A DNA stretch of 64,000 bases from Liolophura sinensis (Eukaryota; Mollusca; Polyplacophora; Chitonida; Chitonidae). Positions 45,415-57,618 of this stretch are shown in pieces. The first letter of the stretch is position 1, and each line of letters begins with the position of its first letter. A program made the position numbers and the translations under genes. The notes under the pieces were generated by a model that saw only the letters and a list, made by a program, of their open reading frames with translations, was not told the DNA's origin and made no database searches. The stretch is taken from assembly GCF_032854445.1 (NCBI RefSeq), contig NC_088304.1:19629850-19693849 (forward strand). The letters are read 5' to 3'.

Positions 45415-46975
45415 AATAACTTGTCGTGTTGTCACATTGACGCAAGGTGTTTACTCACGCAAGGCGATGACCAGCTTTCCCCGAACTTAAAAGCAGATGT
45501 GATATCAACTGTTCTTTCACATGAATATCACTTTGACTTCATCTGTGTCAGTGAAACCTGGCTAAGTTGCGAAATTTCAGACGACTTAGTATATATTAAT
45601 GGGTTTTTTGAGAGAAATAAAAGATTGGAATAGACATGGAGGAGGCATAAAATATGTCTTAATGTCACTCGACGAAAAGGTTTGGAAAATTAAATGGTGT
45701 TGATCAACTTGAAATATAATGATAAACATGTGTTTATTACTGTCTGCTATCGCCCGCCTAATCAATCTGCTAATGAACGGGAGCTCTCCATAACTAATCT
45801 AAATGATTCTATTATAACTGTCTTAACAGAACACCCAGATGCCGTTTTAATTTTGGGAGACTTCAATGACAAATACACCAAATGGGACGACTTCCATGAC
45901 AAGAGTAAACTAAAAATTAACTAGTTTGACTTGATTACGGTAAACAATCTCTTTAAGCTTATTGACAGATCTAGGGCTTGTAAAAGACGTGTTTGGAACT
46001 TCAAATGTGCCGAATTAGTCGGTTAATTCCATCTCCTATCTGTTACACCATGGGATATTATTGGTGAAATCTTTACTGACATGAATGATAAAGTTTATGT
46101 TTGGTATAAATTATTCCTGTCATGTTTTAATGAATGTTTACCAAACAAAACTGTCACAATTCGCCCTCGTGACAAACCCTGGATGACGAATGATATTAGT
46201 TTTGAACTACGGATCAGAAATAGATGCTTTAAAAATTCAAACATACCAAAAAGAGAGGAAGACACATTCCCGTTCTATATTGCCAGACTTGAAGCTAATA
46301 CTGCTAAACGAAATGCAATATTGCGTTACTCTGAAAATTTGCGTTACTCTTAAGACAGAAAAACGTACTGATCAGTGATGAAATCTTTATTTGCCCCTAA
46401 CACAAAGCCCCCAAATCCTCCTCTTAATCTTAACGGAGAAAATGTGTCGAGCAACAAGGACAAAGCTTAGGAATTCTGCAGCTTCTTTGCCTCCCATTCC
46501 ATTCTACCGCAAACAGTACCCTTTTTACATACGTTACCAACTCACAATTTCACTGCATATAAACCAGTGAAAAGGAAGTAACTTATTTTCTTAAAAATCT
46601 AAGTACAGAAAAGCGCCTGGTGGTAATTGTATAAGTAACTTCGTATTCAAATACAGTGCTGAAACATTGCCCTATCTCTAACTAAAACTTTTTTCATTTT
46701 TATAGTCTGGAGTATTCCCGACTTCAGGGAAACTCTCTCATGTTAGCCCAGTATTTAAGAAAGGGGTTAGGCTTGGTATCTCAAGCTGTCGATCGGTATC
46801 TCTACAACCTTCTCTTTCTAAAGTTTTGAGAAAGTTGTATATAAACACCTGTATGAATATTGTATCAATAAATATCTTCTCATGCCAAATAACTCTGGAT
46901 TCAAACAAGGAGACTCTACAATAAATCAATTAATGAAGGTAGCTCATATAATTTACCGAAGTGGCCATTAGGCAG
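45415..46975 (+). mobile_element. Non-LTR retrotransposon relic (jockey/CR1-like ORF2), broken and 3'-truncated
   Basis: The endonuclease segment reads FDFICVSETWLSCEISDD, then FITVCYRPPNQSANERE and AVLILGDFNDKYTKWDD. The connector is KPWMTNDISFELRIRNRC. The RT start is FRETLSHVSPVFKKGVR, SVSLQPSLSKVLRKL and NNSGFKQGDSTINQLMKV. Several frames are needed, and stops lie at 45,633, 45,924 and elsewhere. The RT catalytic block is absent, so the copy ends inside the RT domain. Family order (EN then RT) is established knowledge; the clade is inferred. Confidence 0.85.
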
Positions 46976-47455
46976 TGGGGAATCCTCATTAAACAAATAA
47001 AGCATTACATAGGTGACTCGCTAAAAGAAATAGTCTATAACAGTGCGTATGGCGTTAAATAGCCAATCTAAGAAAGGTAAGTCCAGTAAGGAGTTTTATG
47101 TATTTGTTCTGTTTCACCTACAAGGGCTGTGACAAGTAATTTTGTACAGGAATCGGTGACGAAAGGACATGAATATTCAGTGAGAAATGCTACTACATGT
47201 AGGTGATCAACGTTACCCAGGGTATTCACAGCTACTCCATCCAGTGCAAGAGTCAAGTCGCTCGGGCTAGCACAGGTTAACCTGTTTTCATGCGGTACAT
47301 TCGCACTCATAATAAGTACATTCTTAATGATGAAATTCTGTTCAACCTTTCTGTGTGGGGACAGTCCTCACTACTCCATGCATTCATTTATTAAGTTGCC
47401 AGGTCCCCTGACATTGGCAACTCACCACCTTAAAGTCATAATACTATGTCTTTAT

Positions 47456-47640
47456 AAATATTTATTTATTTGATAGGTGATTTACGCCGTACTGAACAAT
47501 ATTTGACTTGTGCAACGGTGCTCAGCATCATGGTGGGAGGAAACCGAGCAAAGAAAGGGGGAAATCCACGGACAAAATCAGGTTGCTGGAAGACGTACGG
47601 CCGGAGAGGAAGCCAGCATTAGCTGGACTAGAACCCTAAT
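47456..47640 (-). mobile_element. SINE, main family, 5'-truncated, reverse
   Basis: tttatttatttgataggtga and ttacgccgtactgaacaata at one end; tacggccggagaggaagcca near the other. Confidence 0.87.
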
Positions 47641-49912
47641 GTAAGTAAGTGTCTATTGAGCGTGTCTATATGGGAATTTATCTCACCCAGCGGTGTAATA
47701 ATTCATTAAGATGCCATCTTTCGCAGCAGCCCAGCTTTGCCCTCTTTGCCCTTTTGTCCGTAGCCCTAACGCTCTCAAGGGGGTTTGTTTAAGTGACCCC
47801 TGCCCCTCTGGTTATGACATTCTCCCCACGGCACACTTACAAGTACATCTTTGGAAAATATCCGAAATAACAGGACTCTCCTGGCAACTCTCAAATCGGC
47901 AGCAAACAGTTTAAGATGTAAATTGGAATGTGTGGTTACAAAGCAATGCCTGATTTTAACATGACTGATGTAGAGGGACAGTGTATCAAGGTCACTCCAT
48001 CAAACGCCTTCACCCCAATTTTACAATGAGTATAATTCTCTTGTAAGTAAATATGGACACAGTGTCCAGAATCTCTGGCGCTCTGCTTCATGATTGTGCC
48101 TAATTCCGCTTAACCCGAGGCTAGGGACTGTACATTCATCATGTGGAATTAGATCTCCACGTTGGATATATGAACAGTTGCAATCGAAGCGCAACTGAGA
48201 TTACAGAATTTTGTTAGCAGTGAGCACAATAATAAGTTGAATGTGTTATTACAATCAGCACGGCAGTTTAAACGTCCTTAAATCTATGATAAAACAAAAC
48301 AATGTGCATAGGATGAAATAATCCTAGGTTGACACAATCCAGTTCAGTTGTTTTGATTTAAAAACAGAGAACAACAACTGTTTTCAAAAAATGTACCGTA
48401 TAATAGGGAACCATCCACACTGCAACAAAATACTGTTCAAAAACAACGGCAGCCAAGAACTCGTCGTTGGCACCAGATAGTTGAGATTCTAACGGTTTAC
48501 GGGTTGAAAACAACAAGCGTAGGAACTAGTCGTATGATAGACAGTTAATTAATATGCAAAAAGATGGCTCAAACGACAGCAATGGTAGTAGTCATTGGTC
48601 GGGAGTCACCAGATAGTTTCAATGACTCACTAATAGATAAAAACAACAACTGACTTGAAAATGTTAGTCAATATACAGATGAACTATCTGAAATAATGGA
48701 ACGTTGATAGGAAAGCCTTTAACCATGACTACTGATGAATGGAAACCTGTTAAGGTCAACATCGTACCGTCATACTACAGAGAGGAAGCGAAGGCATGAT
48801 GTAGTGGAGACAGTACGAGTAACACGACTTTCCTAAAAAAGAAACGACGAGGCGCGATAGCGCCAAGTCTATTCTTCTTCCAGGAAAGCACTGTTACGAG
48901 TGCTTTCTCCGTCTTAAACGATAGCCACTAACAATATCCTTGTACCTGAGTGACTCTCTACATTTCTGAAATGATAGGTGGAGTAAACATTTGACATATT
49001 GTCCCTATTTTATGCAGTGAAATGTGGACTGTATATATATATCTACAAGACTAAAAACTTCATTACCATCCTTTATGTAACACGTGCGCGAATTTATAAC
49101 TGGATTCTTTATACATGCGCCCAGTTAAATTGTATCGGATATATATGCGTGGATTTTTCTTGGATCTTTGAACAAATGCGCTAACTGAACAGGACTTGCC
49201 GTGGTAGAACATAATATGGCATTTGCATCACAAAGGCAGTGGTTTGCATGGGTGTCTTGTGCAAGGCTGGGATGGCGTAGTTGGGGAGAGCTTCATAAGA
49301 TCCAACCCACATAGCACAATGCGCTAGTTCACCATGTAATAATCATTTCGATGACCACTGTACACTAAGTGCTAGGTCGAACTGTACTTTCCAGAAAAAG
49401 AATGTGCACTACCTGTAGTTTCCTTAAAAAGAAACTACAGTTTGACAATAGGGTGACGTCACAACTATCACTTAAATAGTGAGAAACGATGGGACGTTAC
49501 TGGTGATCTGTGGTACATCAGCAGACTTAACCTTCTGGAATCATCGTGATTTCTGACAGTGGCTTATTCAGAGAAAATGACTGTGATTTGTGCATGCTCT
49601 ATACCAGTGACAATAAACAATGCATCAGTGACAGTAAACAATGCATCATTGATATTGACAATTTTTCGTGCATGGGCGGTTAGAGTGCAGCATTCAGGTA
49701 ATCTGACAAGAGGCCGTATTTCACCGATTATACGCGTGGCCATTTGCCGACTATCGCACCAGCGTAGCTGCTCCGGCTTTACTCTCTATGCCGTAAGTTT
49801 TTTTTAGATCACAAAGCTTTCCTGCACTCAGAAACATTGCGCATGCCCAAAAACCGATATTCCTGAAACGTAACAAATATTCTTATTTCTTTCAGATTCA
49901 TTTGCATTTTAA
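47641..49912. other. Intergenic, nothing recognised
   Basis: Unique-looking sequence with only short open frames; no splice-bounded coding block, RNA gene or strong repeat seen. Confidence 0.4.
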
Positions 49913-49914
49913 TA

Positions 49915-50166
49915 TTTACTTATTTACTTATTTGATTGGTGTTTTGCGCCCGCACTCGAGAATACTTCAGTTATACGACGGCGGACAGCATTATGCTGGG
50001 ATTGAACCGAGTTCTGGAGGGAATTTTCGACCAACCCGATGTAGCTGCCAGACTTTTTTTGACGTGCGACCAGGGAGAAAGTCAGCATGAGCCTGACTTG
50101 ATCTCACAACGACCACATTGGCGAGAGGCTCTTACGTCAAAGTACTCTGAACTCACTCAGCCTTAA
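49915..50166 (-). mobile_element. SINE, main family, diverged, reverse
   Basis: ttacttatttgattggtgtt, cgcccgcactcgagaatact and ctcacaacgaccacattggc blocks are in order. Confidence 0.87.
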
Positions 50167-50752
50167 GCCATAATGACGTCACTGCTGACTTACGCTGGTG
50201 TATTCTGGGAAAACCCGCAGTTTCGTTTGAGACTTGGTTTGCATAACAGGTGCGACTATCGGGGCTTGCTTAAATCTGGCAGTTAACATGCAACATCTTG
50301 TGTGCCGTCGTGGGTAATAGTAAAATGTGCAAAGGTCAGGAAGGTGTAACTGTAAAATCTTTCTCCAAACAGACGCTTGTAGGGATGATGTCGGATATCA
50401 TGGTAACGAGGGCGTGAAACCGGCTTTAAGCAACAATGCTTCGCACCCTCGTTTCTCCCCCATAAACTTTACCACCATTGTACAAATGAAAAATTCTTGA
50501 ATATCAAATTCTTGGCCTATCAAAAGGCTACATTATATTATATTTAGTCTCTACAACTTATATTTTTTCAGAAGGATCTCCTCATTCTACAACTTCCAAA
50601 CAAACCTCAAAAACAACTTTGTAAGATCAGTAAAACTCACGGAATCATTATTAATGGATCTATTTCATTAATAACAACCGGTCCTTGGAATCTTCTCCCT
50701 GGTCAATGCTTTTCGGAAGTCTTACATTTTGATTTATTATGTGTGTGATTAT

Positions 50753-50930
50753 GAATGCTTGGGTTTAACGTCGTACTTAACAATTTTGTGTCATATGACG
50801 ACGAAGAATCCTAACGTGTGTGTACATCTACTGTGCCTTCTTGTTGCAGAGCGAGTCCATGTTGTTAAAGTGTTCACCGAAGACACCAGACATGACACCC
50901 CCACCCAGTCAAATTCCTGCATATCGCAAG
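50753..50930 (-). mobile_element. Second SINE family copy, partial, reverse
   Basis: Starts gcttgggtttaacgtcgtac, the reverse complement of the family tail, then atatgacgacgaagaatcc. The body reads into a cgaagacaccagacatgac block resembling tgtcatgtctgttgtctttg. Confidence 0.75.
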
Positions 50931-52305
50931 ACATCTCGCCTATGCGACGATTTTTACTCAACTTCATTTGTTCTTACTTCTAGCGTGTCAAGGCTATTCC
51001 ATCAAATATAATTAAAAACGTACAGCACAGAGAGTAAGACCAGACCAGCGATGACAGTGTGATAGCTTGTAAATGGCCACACGTAACCCGTGAAACACGG
51101 CTTCCTGTCAATTTACCTCAGTCAGGGTTTATTGTAACTATTTATGTAAATGCACAAATAGTAGCAAATAAAACACACCCCGTAGCATCATGGCTTAAGC
51201 AGAATTAGGCAAGAAAAAGTATGCAGTGATGTTAAATACAATTTATTGGACATCACTGGTCTAGAAGTACTCAACTATGTACTCAGTACTCAATAACATT
51301 AAAACAAAGCAAAGGAACCACCGCCAAGGGGGATGCTTAGTCCACCCAGAAGAATCCTGTTTGTATAGGAATACAATATAATTAGTTTTACGATGGGTAT
51401 ATTTCCTTTTTGTAAGTAGATATGGACAACCTGGAGGTAGGTGCTATATCTCCTCCGTGTTGTTTGATATAACGAAGAGTTGAGATACATTGTTTTATTA
51501 TCGACAAGTTATATTCTAGCATGGTACACGATCTGAATACTGATTTCACTCCGTCGCCTAGAGCATACCTTGCGTGTTTCTGACACCACTGAAAACTGTG
51601 AATGCTTCTGTTTGCAAGATCTCGTCCTATTTTCTCACTTAATATACTTCTTATACATTTTGGTGGTTTGTGTTAAGCGTCATTTTGGTATATGGTCTTG
51701 CGATTGTGGATCTGGAATGTTCATTTTCGTTGACCGCTGATCTTTGAATAATTATGACGTCATCTGAGGCAATGAGTTCTTGATGTGGGAACCAAGGTTA
51801 TGAATTATAAAAGGTATTTTAACTCTTTCACTCTGTGAAAGTCCAGCATATCAATGCCAAGAGCTTGAATTGTTTCGTGTCACTGACAAAACGCAGCTTT
51901 GCTAGTGAACGTGCCTGGTTTTACAGGGAACTGTATGCTGTCAACAAGTTAAAAGAAACAGACTATAAAAATTAAATTTATGACTTCCCGGCGTACGGAT
52001 TTTCAAAGCAATCACGCTTTAACCGTTAGGTGAGGTACAGACCAAAATTTCATTTTTGAAGCTTACTTCTTTTATCTGTTAACCCCTCTTCTGTATTTCA
52101 TGCGTGCATGGTGGGACATTTTCAGAAATGACGTGTCGGCTTGATACTTCAGTGTCGACAGCATTTTGGCAAATAGGTCAAATTTTGTGAACGTTCGAAA
52201 AAACGCCTGCGCTTTACTCTTATCACAGTTTTTTTATTTGATTTTAGTAGTAAATTCCTTATCGTTACATGTACTCTGTAAATGATATATTATTGCACAG
52301 AGGAA
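50931..52305. other. Intergenic, one dispersed-repeat copy
   Basis: The stretch 51,770-52,150 is a diverged copy of the repeat at 53,080-53,440. The rest shows nothing I can name. Confidence 0.4.
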
Positions 52306-52309
52306 TAAT

Positions 52310-52870
52310 GTGGTACAGACATAAAATGGTGTAGAGCTAAAATGGTACAGACATAAAATGGTGTAGAGCTAAAATGGTACAGACATAAAATGGTGTAGAG
52401 CTAAAATGGTACAGACATAAAATGGTGTAGAGCTAAAAATGGTGTAGACATGAAAATGGAGTAGAGCAAAAAGGTTCAGAAATGAAAATGGTATAAAGCT
52501 AAAAGGTGCAGACATGAAAATGGTGTAGAGCTAAAAGGTGCAGACATAATAATGGTGCAGAGCTAAAAGGTGCAGATGGTGTAGAGCTAAAAGGTGCAGA
52601 CATGAAAATGGTGTAGAGCTAAAAGGTGCAGACATGAAAATGGTGTAGAGCTAAAAGGTGCAGACATAATAATGGTGTAGAGCTAAAAGATGCAGATGGT
52701 GTAGAGCTAAAAGGTGCAGACATGAAAATGGTGTAGAGCTAAACGGTGCAGACATGAAAATGGTGTAGAGCTAAAAGGTACAGACATAATAATGGTATAG
52801 AGCTGAAAGGTGCAGACATGAAAATGGTGTAGAGCTAAAATGATAAAGAGCTAAAATGGTACGAACATAA
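52310..52870. repeat. 32-bp tandem array
   Basis: About 17 units of ggtgcagacatgaaaatggt plus gtagagctaaaa; the first four are exact 32-mers with taca instead of tgca. Flanked by two diverged direct copies of another repeat (about 51,770-52,150 and 53,080-53,440). Confidence 0.9.
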
Positions 52871-53079
52871 AACATGGTATGGTATAGAACTGATGGACAT
52901 GACAGGCCAAGGCTCGCTCCGTCTCTGAGAAGATGTTCCTTTGCTAGTCTGAGTCAAAGAGAAGCCGTGTGTAGCCGATAGCAGCTTAGGTAGCTGGTGT
53001 CAGAATCCGTCCAAAAATACTGAACTCAATACCCACCATACCACTGTTTTCTTTAATAAAAAGGACGTCACACAAAGAC

Positions 53080-53700
53080 TTCTTGATGTGGGAACCGTGT
53101 TTATAGAGACAAGCTAACAGAAACACATTATAGAAACTAAATTTATGAATTCCTGGCGTGTGGAGTTTTAAAGTAACCACAAGAAACCAGAGTAAAATGG
53201 CGTCAACAAATGCTACACGCACACAGTGGCCCGTTACATACCTGTAGATCATTGAGTCTAGAGCCCAAGGGATGGCTCAAATTTATTTGATATGGGAGCT
53301 ACAAATCTTAGACTGTTTGGTGATGTTTGATGAAGTTTTAATTTTGAAGCATATATCTTTTTTTATATCTGTTACCCCTTCTGTATGATATATATATTCG
53401 GTCAATGGTCGAAAACTTTCGCAAATGACGTCATCGATGAACTTACCGCCTAAGCGCCCCCTATTCACAACCACACACACACGTAAAGGTGTTTTCACAG
53501 CTCTCACCGTTGATTGCACCACCGCAGATTGCTTAATTTCCGGACTGGGCGCTTAGGCTTAGGAATACTTTAGCTCGAAGTCATTTTTATGCCCCAAGAA
53601 GAAAGATGAGAATTTTTTTTTTGTAGTTTTATATGTTAGGCCACAACCTAAACTATATATTAGAGATAACAATCGTTTCATGTATCCTTTGTTACCTTTT
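53080..53700 (+). repeat. Dispersed repeat, contiguous copy
   Basis: Shares blocks with 51,770-52,150 (gatgtgggaacc, taaatttatgaattcctggc), with 62,590-62,805 (aaatgacgtcatcgatgaac versus aaattacgtcatcgttgatc) and with 63,300-63,590 (tgcttaatttccggactggg versus tacttaatttctggactgac). No coding sequence seen. Confidence 0.65.
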
Positions 53701-53779
53701 CACTAAATAACGTGGTTTTATATGGGTGATCATTCATGAAGACAAAAAACTCTATATGTTTCAGCTCTGTATGGTCTAT

Positions 53780-54110
53780 GTCAATTAAAGTAGAATCAAT
53801 GGTCATTGGGACTAAACTGACCTTTCACCTGGTCTATAGTGAGCATCCCACAATAGGAACTGGTCTAATCCCGATGATTATTGGTGAAGTAGAATAGAGT
53901 AGCATTTGAAGCAAACTGACCTTTGACCTTGTCTTAAGTGATAATCCCACCACGAGAGCTGGTCGAATGTGGATGATTATTGAAGAAGAGATAATAACTC
54001 TGCATTTTCGAAATTTCTTTCCTGGACTTTTTTTCGTGAATTAAAGTAGAATCAAAGGTATTTCGAAGAAAATTGACCTTTGACCCTGTCTTACGTGACC
54101 TTAACCGCTG
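53780..54110. repeat. Diverged tandem repeat carrying three DR1-like motifs
   Basis: Three diverged copies containing tagaatcaa..., (a/t)tgacctttgacc and a gtctta.gtga motif, at 53,818, 53,917 and 54,074. See the findings for the nuclear-receptor half-site reading. Confidence 0.6.
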
Positions 54111-54233
54111 TGACTGCCAAACCTCTGATAAGTATCACAGATTAACAAATGAGTAGGATATCATAGAGTTAAATGGAGAGCCCTTCGACGTCGGTTTTGG
54201 GCCAGTCCTTGGCGGAGGGGGGACGGAGGCGGA

Positions 54234-54251
54234 GGGGGGGGGGGGGGGGGG
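54234..54251 (+). repeat. Poly-G tract, 18 G
   Basis: Uninterrupted G run after a G-rich lead (ggcggaggggggacggaggc), directly in front of a SINE head. Confidence 0.95.
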
Positions 54252-54520
54252 CTCCGTGACGTGTGGTTAGCACGCCAGCATGACACAATGACTCGTGAGC
54301 TTCTCACCAATGTAATGGCTGTGAGTTCAGGTTCAGCTCATTCTGGCTTTCTCGCCACCCGTACATAGGTAGGTCCTTCAGCAACGTGCAGATGGTCATG
54401 GATTTCCCCCTAGCTGTGCCCAGTTTTCTCCCATCATAATGCTGGCCGCCGTCGTGTAAGTGAAATACCATTCTAATAAATAAATAAATCAATAAATAAA
54501 TAAAAAAAAAAAAAAAAAAT
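54252..54520 (+). mobile_element. SINE, main family, with A-rich tail
   Basis: Begins ctccgtgacgtgtggttagc right after the poly-G tract. The tail has taaa repeats followed by a run of 17 A. The usual ctcaagaatattt-complement motif is shortened. Confidence 0.87.
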
Positions 54521-54539
54521 CTAATAGTAAGTTTGAGCT

Positions 54540-54950
54540 GTAAACGGCACGTATTAACTTCCCGTGGCACGTTTAATCTAACGTGCCTAACCCCTAACCC
54601 TAACCCTAAGCTTTAAACTATAAACTTTAAAACGGCAAGTATAAACGTCCAACAACTCACACGGCAAGTATAAGCTGTAAACGGCATGTATAAACCTCAA
54701 ACCGCACGTTTGAACTCACACGGCAAGTACAAACAGTAAACGGCAAGTAGAAACTTTCAGCGGCACGTTTAATCTCACACACCAAGTATAAGGTTACTAA
54801 CCTCTAACCCTAACCCTAACCCTAAGTTTTAAACGATAAGTATAAACTTCCACTGAGACGTCTGAACTCATACGGCAAGTATAAACTTCAAGCTCTAAGC
54901 ATTAACTACAAAATGAAAGTATAAAATCAAACGGCAAGTGTCAAAACTGT
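54540..54950. repeat. Degenerate acggcaagtataaac repeat with interstitial telomeric tracts
   Basis: A ~200-bp segment occurs twice. Each copy includes a CCCTAA tract (54586-54610 and 54798-54825) surrounded by many variants of acggcaagtataaac and cggcacgtttaa. Confidence 0.85.
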
Positions 54951-55120
54951 TTCAAGTTCATGAAAGTAATAAATCATGGAGTCTTAACAGAGGGAAAGTA
55001 AAGACAGAAGCGTCCAGTCTGTTAATCATGAAGACGTTGATGTACTGATGTGGTTTTCGAGATGTTCGTATTTAAATGATGAGTTTTCTCTCTCCCCCAC
55101 CCCCTCCCCTGCCCCACACA

Positions 55121-55205
55121 GGATTGGCGGTTGTATTCCGAGCTGCCTGGCCTTTGTCCTCGCTGGCTTGGCATGTATTGGTTCAGGTTTTGGTTACAGT
55201 GACAG
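55121..55205 (+). pseudogene. Isolated SLC22-like exon 6 relic
   Basis: After a pyrimidine-rich acceptor (ctgccccacacag) the frame reads IGGCIPSCLAFVLAGLACIG and SGFGYSDS. This parallels the transporter's exon 6 (FGRRKP...FFILCGITCIGAGMIHSK) in length, phase and hydrophobic pattern. The GRR motif is lost, the donor is not GT (gacag followed by tcag), and no sister exons are seen nearby, so it is most likely a relic of a paralogue. This is inference from pattern similarity. Confidence 0.35.
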
Positions 55206-55404
55206 TCAGTCAGTTTAAAGGATACATGAAACGCTTGGGATTTTTTTTTCTTGTTATGGAGTTTAGTATGTGGCGTAACAAATAAAAGGGCAAATAAAAT
55301 ATTTCAGCTTTTTTCTTTGAGTGAAAAAGTGGCTTTACGCCCTAACGATCAGTTCGAAAATTAACGTAGCCAGTAGTATGTGGCCTAACATATAAAAGTA
55401 CATG

Positions 55405-55521
55405 GGCTTCCCCAGGCCTCTGCCCAGTTTCCTTTCATCATAATGCTGGCCGCCGTCGTATAAGTGAAATATTCTTGAGTACGGCGTAAAACACCATTCA
55501 AATAAATGAATAAATAAATAT
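55405..55521 (+). mobile_element. SINE, main family, 3' fragment
   Basis: From catgggcttccccaggcctc through ggccgccgtcgtataagtga to caccattcaaataaatgaat. Confidence 0.88.
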
Positions 55522-55559
55522 TTCAACATCGGCATATTTCAACATAAAGCATTACTTTA

Positions 55560-57119
55560 TTTGAAAGCTTTCATTTTTTTTTATAGTAGGCCAGCCAATG
55601 TACAGGTTACCTTAACCTCTTGGAGGTTTGAATGGTTTAATAAGAATTTTAGTAAGTATTAATAAGTTTAATAAGTATGAGTTTTAGGAATATTCTTATT
55701 GCGGATGGCTGATGCCTGCTACATCAGATGACAATCACGCCTATGTTGACGGGTAGTTCAGAGCATGGAGAAAATAACAGATATACATAAACAGATTTTT
55801 TTCCCTTTATAGTTAGAAAAATTGTTGGAAGACAGAAAAACAGTTAAGAAATAAACCTGCATTCTTTTATTGCTTTTTTCCAAATGAAATATAAGTTTTT
55901 TTTGCGTGTACTTAGGTGTCCAGTATCGCTGGATCCATCTCATTCCCTAGTCGTTGGCACCGTATCCATACCGCAGTGGTCCAGTATCCTAATATAGCCT
56001 TTACGAACCTCCAAACCTTTATGTATTTGGCTGCTTTCTCACGGGATGGGCAAACTACGTGTAGGCACCAATACTTAATGGCCATGGAATGTTTGGGGCT
56101 GCTTATGAAACATTAAGGATACTCTGATGTGGCATTTGTCAGAAAATGTGCAGATCTGTGTTTAGCTGTATATTTATCTCCATTTTAGACTGCACAACAG
56201 CCAACCCCCAAAAATGCCAATCAGAACATATAAAGTATAAACACCGTAATGAGACTAATTAAATCCTTTTTAATTTCATATATGGCATTATGTTGTAAGG
56301 CAATGGCATGGACAAGAATGCGCAGAACTGTCTAAATTTTAAACTTAATGACGCAGATTATGACACAAGATAACCATTGTCTTGTGCATCCGTTAGGGGC
56401 ATCCTACCCACGTTTAGGGGAATTTCTGGTAACATCAGCGTCGAACTATTAATCCAAAGTTTATGGTTTATGCCGGTTATATTTCTGTACCTGCTTAATG
56501 GTAGGGAGTGTGATTTTTTGAAAAATCACTGGTGGAGTGCCGTAAATTATCACATGAGTGTTGTTTTACATGACAGTTTATATATGTATATAAGAAATAC
56601 GAAGGGATATACCATGCTTTAGTCCTTGCCATTATCTTTGGTCATAATTAGGTCAATCTTAATTTCTGGTAGCTTTATATATATTGTATGCGTTCACTGT
56701 TTGATAACAGTTGTGTTGAGCCTTTTGTTGTTGTGCTATCTTTAGTATAAACCAAGATACGATCGAAAGCAAACTTGTTGATATATACATCAAGAGACCC
56801 GTAACAAGGATCTGAATGCCATATAGGTATGCAAAGGCACAGACAAGGGACAATACTCCTGACACGTGTACTAAAGAGTTAACTCCCTTTATTTCCATTG
56901 TAAATCTGTTTCCCCTGAGTTCCCGCATATGAGGGTCACCGAGTCCACGCCACGTTTATCGCTTACCTCTTGTAATACTCGAGTCCTACGTTACTAGTTC
57001 GTCCACAAATCTTTATCGCAATGGCAGCAATAACCGATAGCTAGACTACACAGTTTGGGCGCGAATTAGTTCATTGGGGTAAAGGTCTGCTTGGGATGTG
57101 TAGTTAATACCGGTACCTT
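55560..57119. other. Intergenic, weak open frames only
   Basis: A minus-strand frame at 56928-56659 (89 aa) has two hydrophobic stretches (LVCAFAYLYGIQILVTGLLM and SLLSIVSWFIL) but no family match I recognise and no splice context; not called as a gene. Confidence 0.3.
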
Positions 57120-57246
57120 ATTTTTATTTATTTATTTATTTGATAGGTGTTTTACGCCGTACTCCAGAATATTTCACTTATACGACGGCGGCCAACATTA
57201 TGGTCGGAGGAAGCCGGGCATAGCCCGGGGGAAACCCACGACCATC
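57120..57246 (-). mobile_element. SINE, main family, 3' fragment, reverse
   Basis: tttatttatttatttgatag, acgccgtactccagaatatt and gggggaaacccacgaccatc. First of three copies within 760 bp. Confidence 0.88.
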
Positions 57247-57331
57247 AATATTTTCACTCAATGTTAGTGATACTTTCATCCTACAGATATGGGTTTGGTT
57301 TGTTGTTAACGAATCCATTTTATTCATTTAT

Positions 57332-57416
57332 GTATCTATTTATTTATTTATTTATTTATTTGACTGGTGTTTCACGCCTAGATTATTTCGACGTCGGCCA
57401 GCATTATGGTTGAAGG
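57332..57416 (-). mobile_element. SINE, main family, short 3' fragment, reverse
   Basis: tttatttatttatttgactg, gtgtttcacgcctagattat and ggccagcattatggttg. Confidence 0.8.
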
Positions 57417-57618
57417 GAGCTTTATGCATGAAACGTACATGTGCGGGCAATCTCATTTTAATCTCCAGCTCACAGGAAATATCTCAAGTTACGATCAGTT
57501 ATTTCTGTATCCGCTTTCTATACATCTGAACCAGCTTATGTGCGGTGTGCATTCTAGTAGTAGGTCATGGACGAGGCATGATACTGGAACCACTCACCTG
57601 TCCAGACCTAACTGGCAT

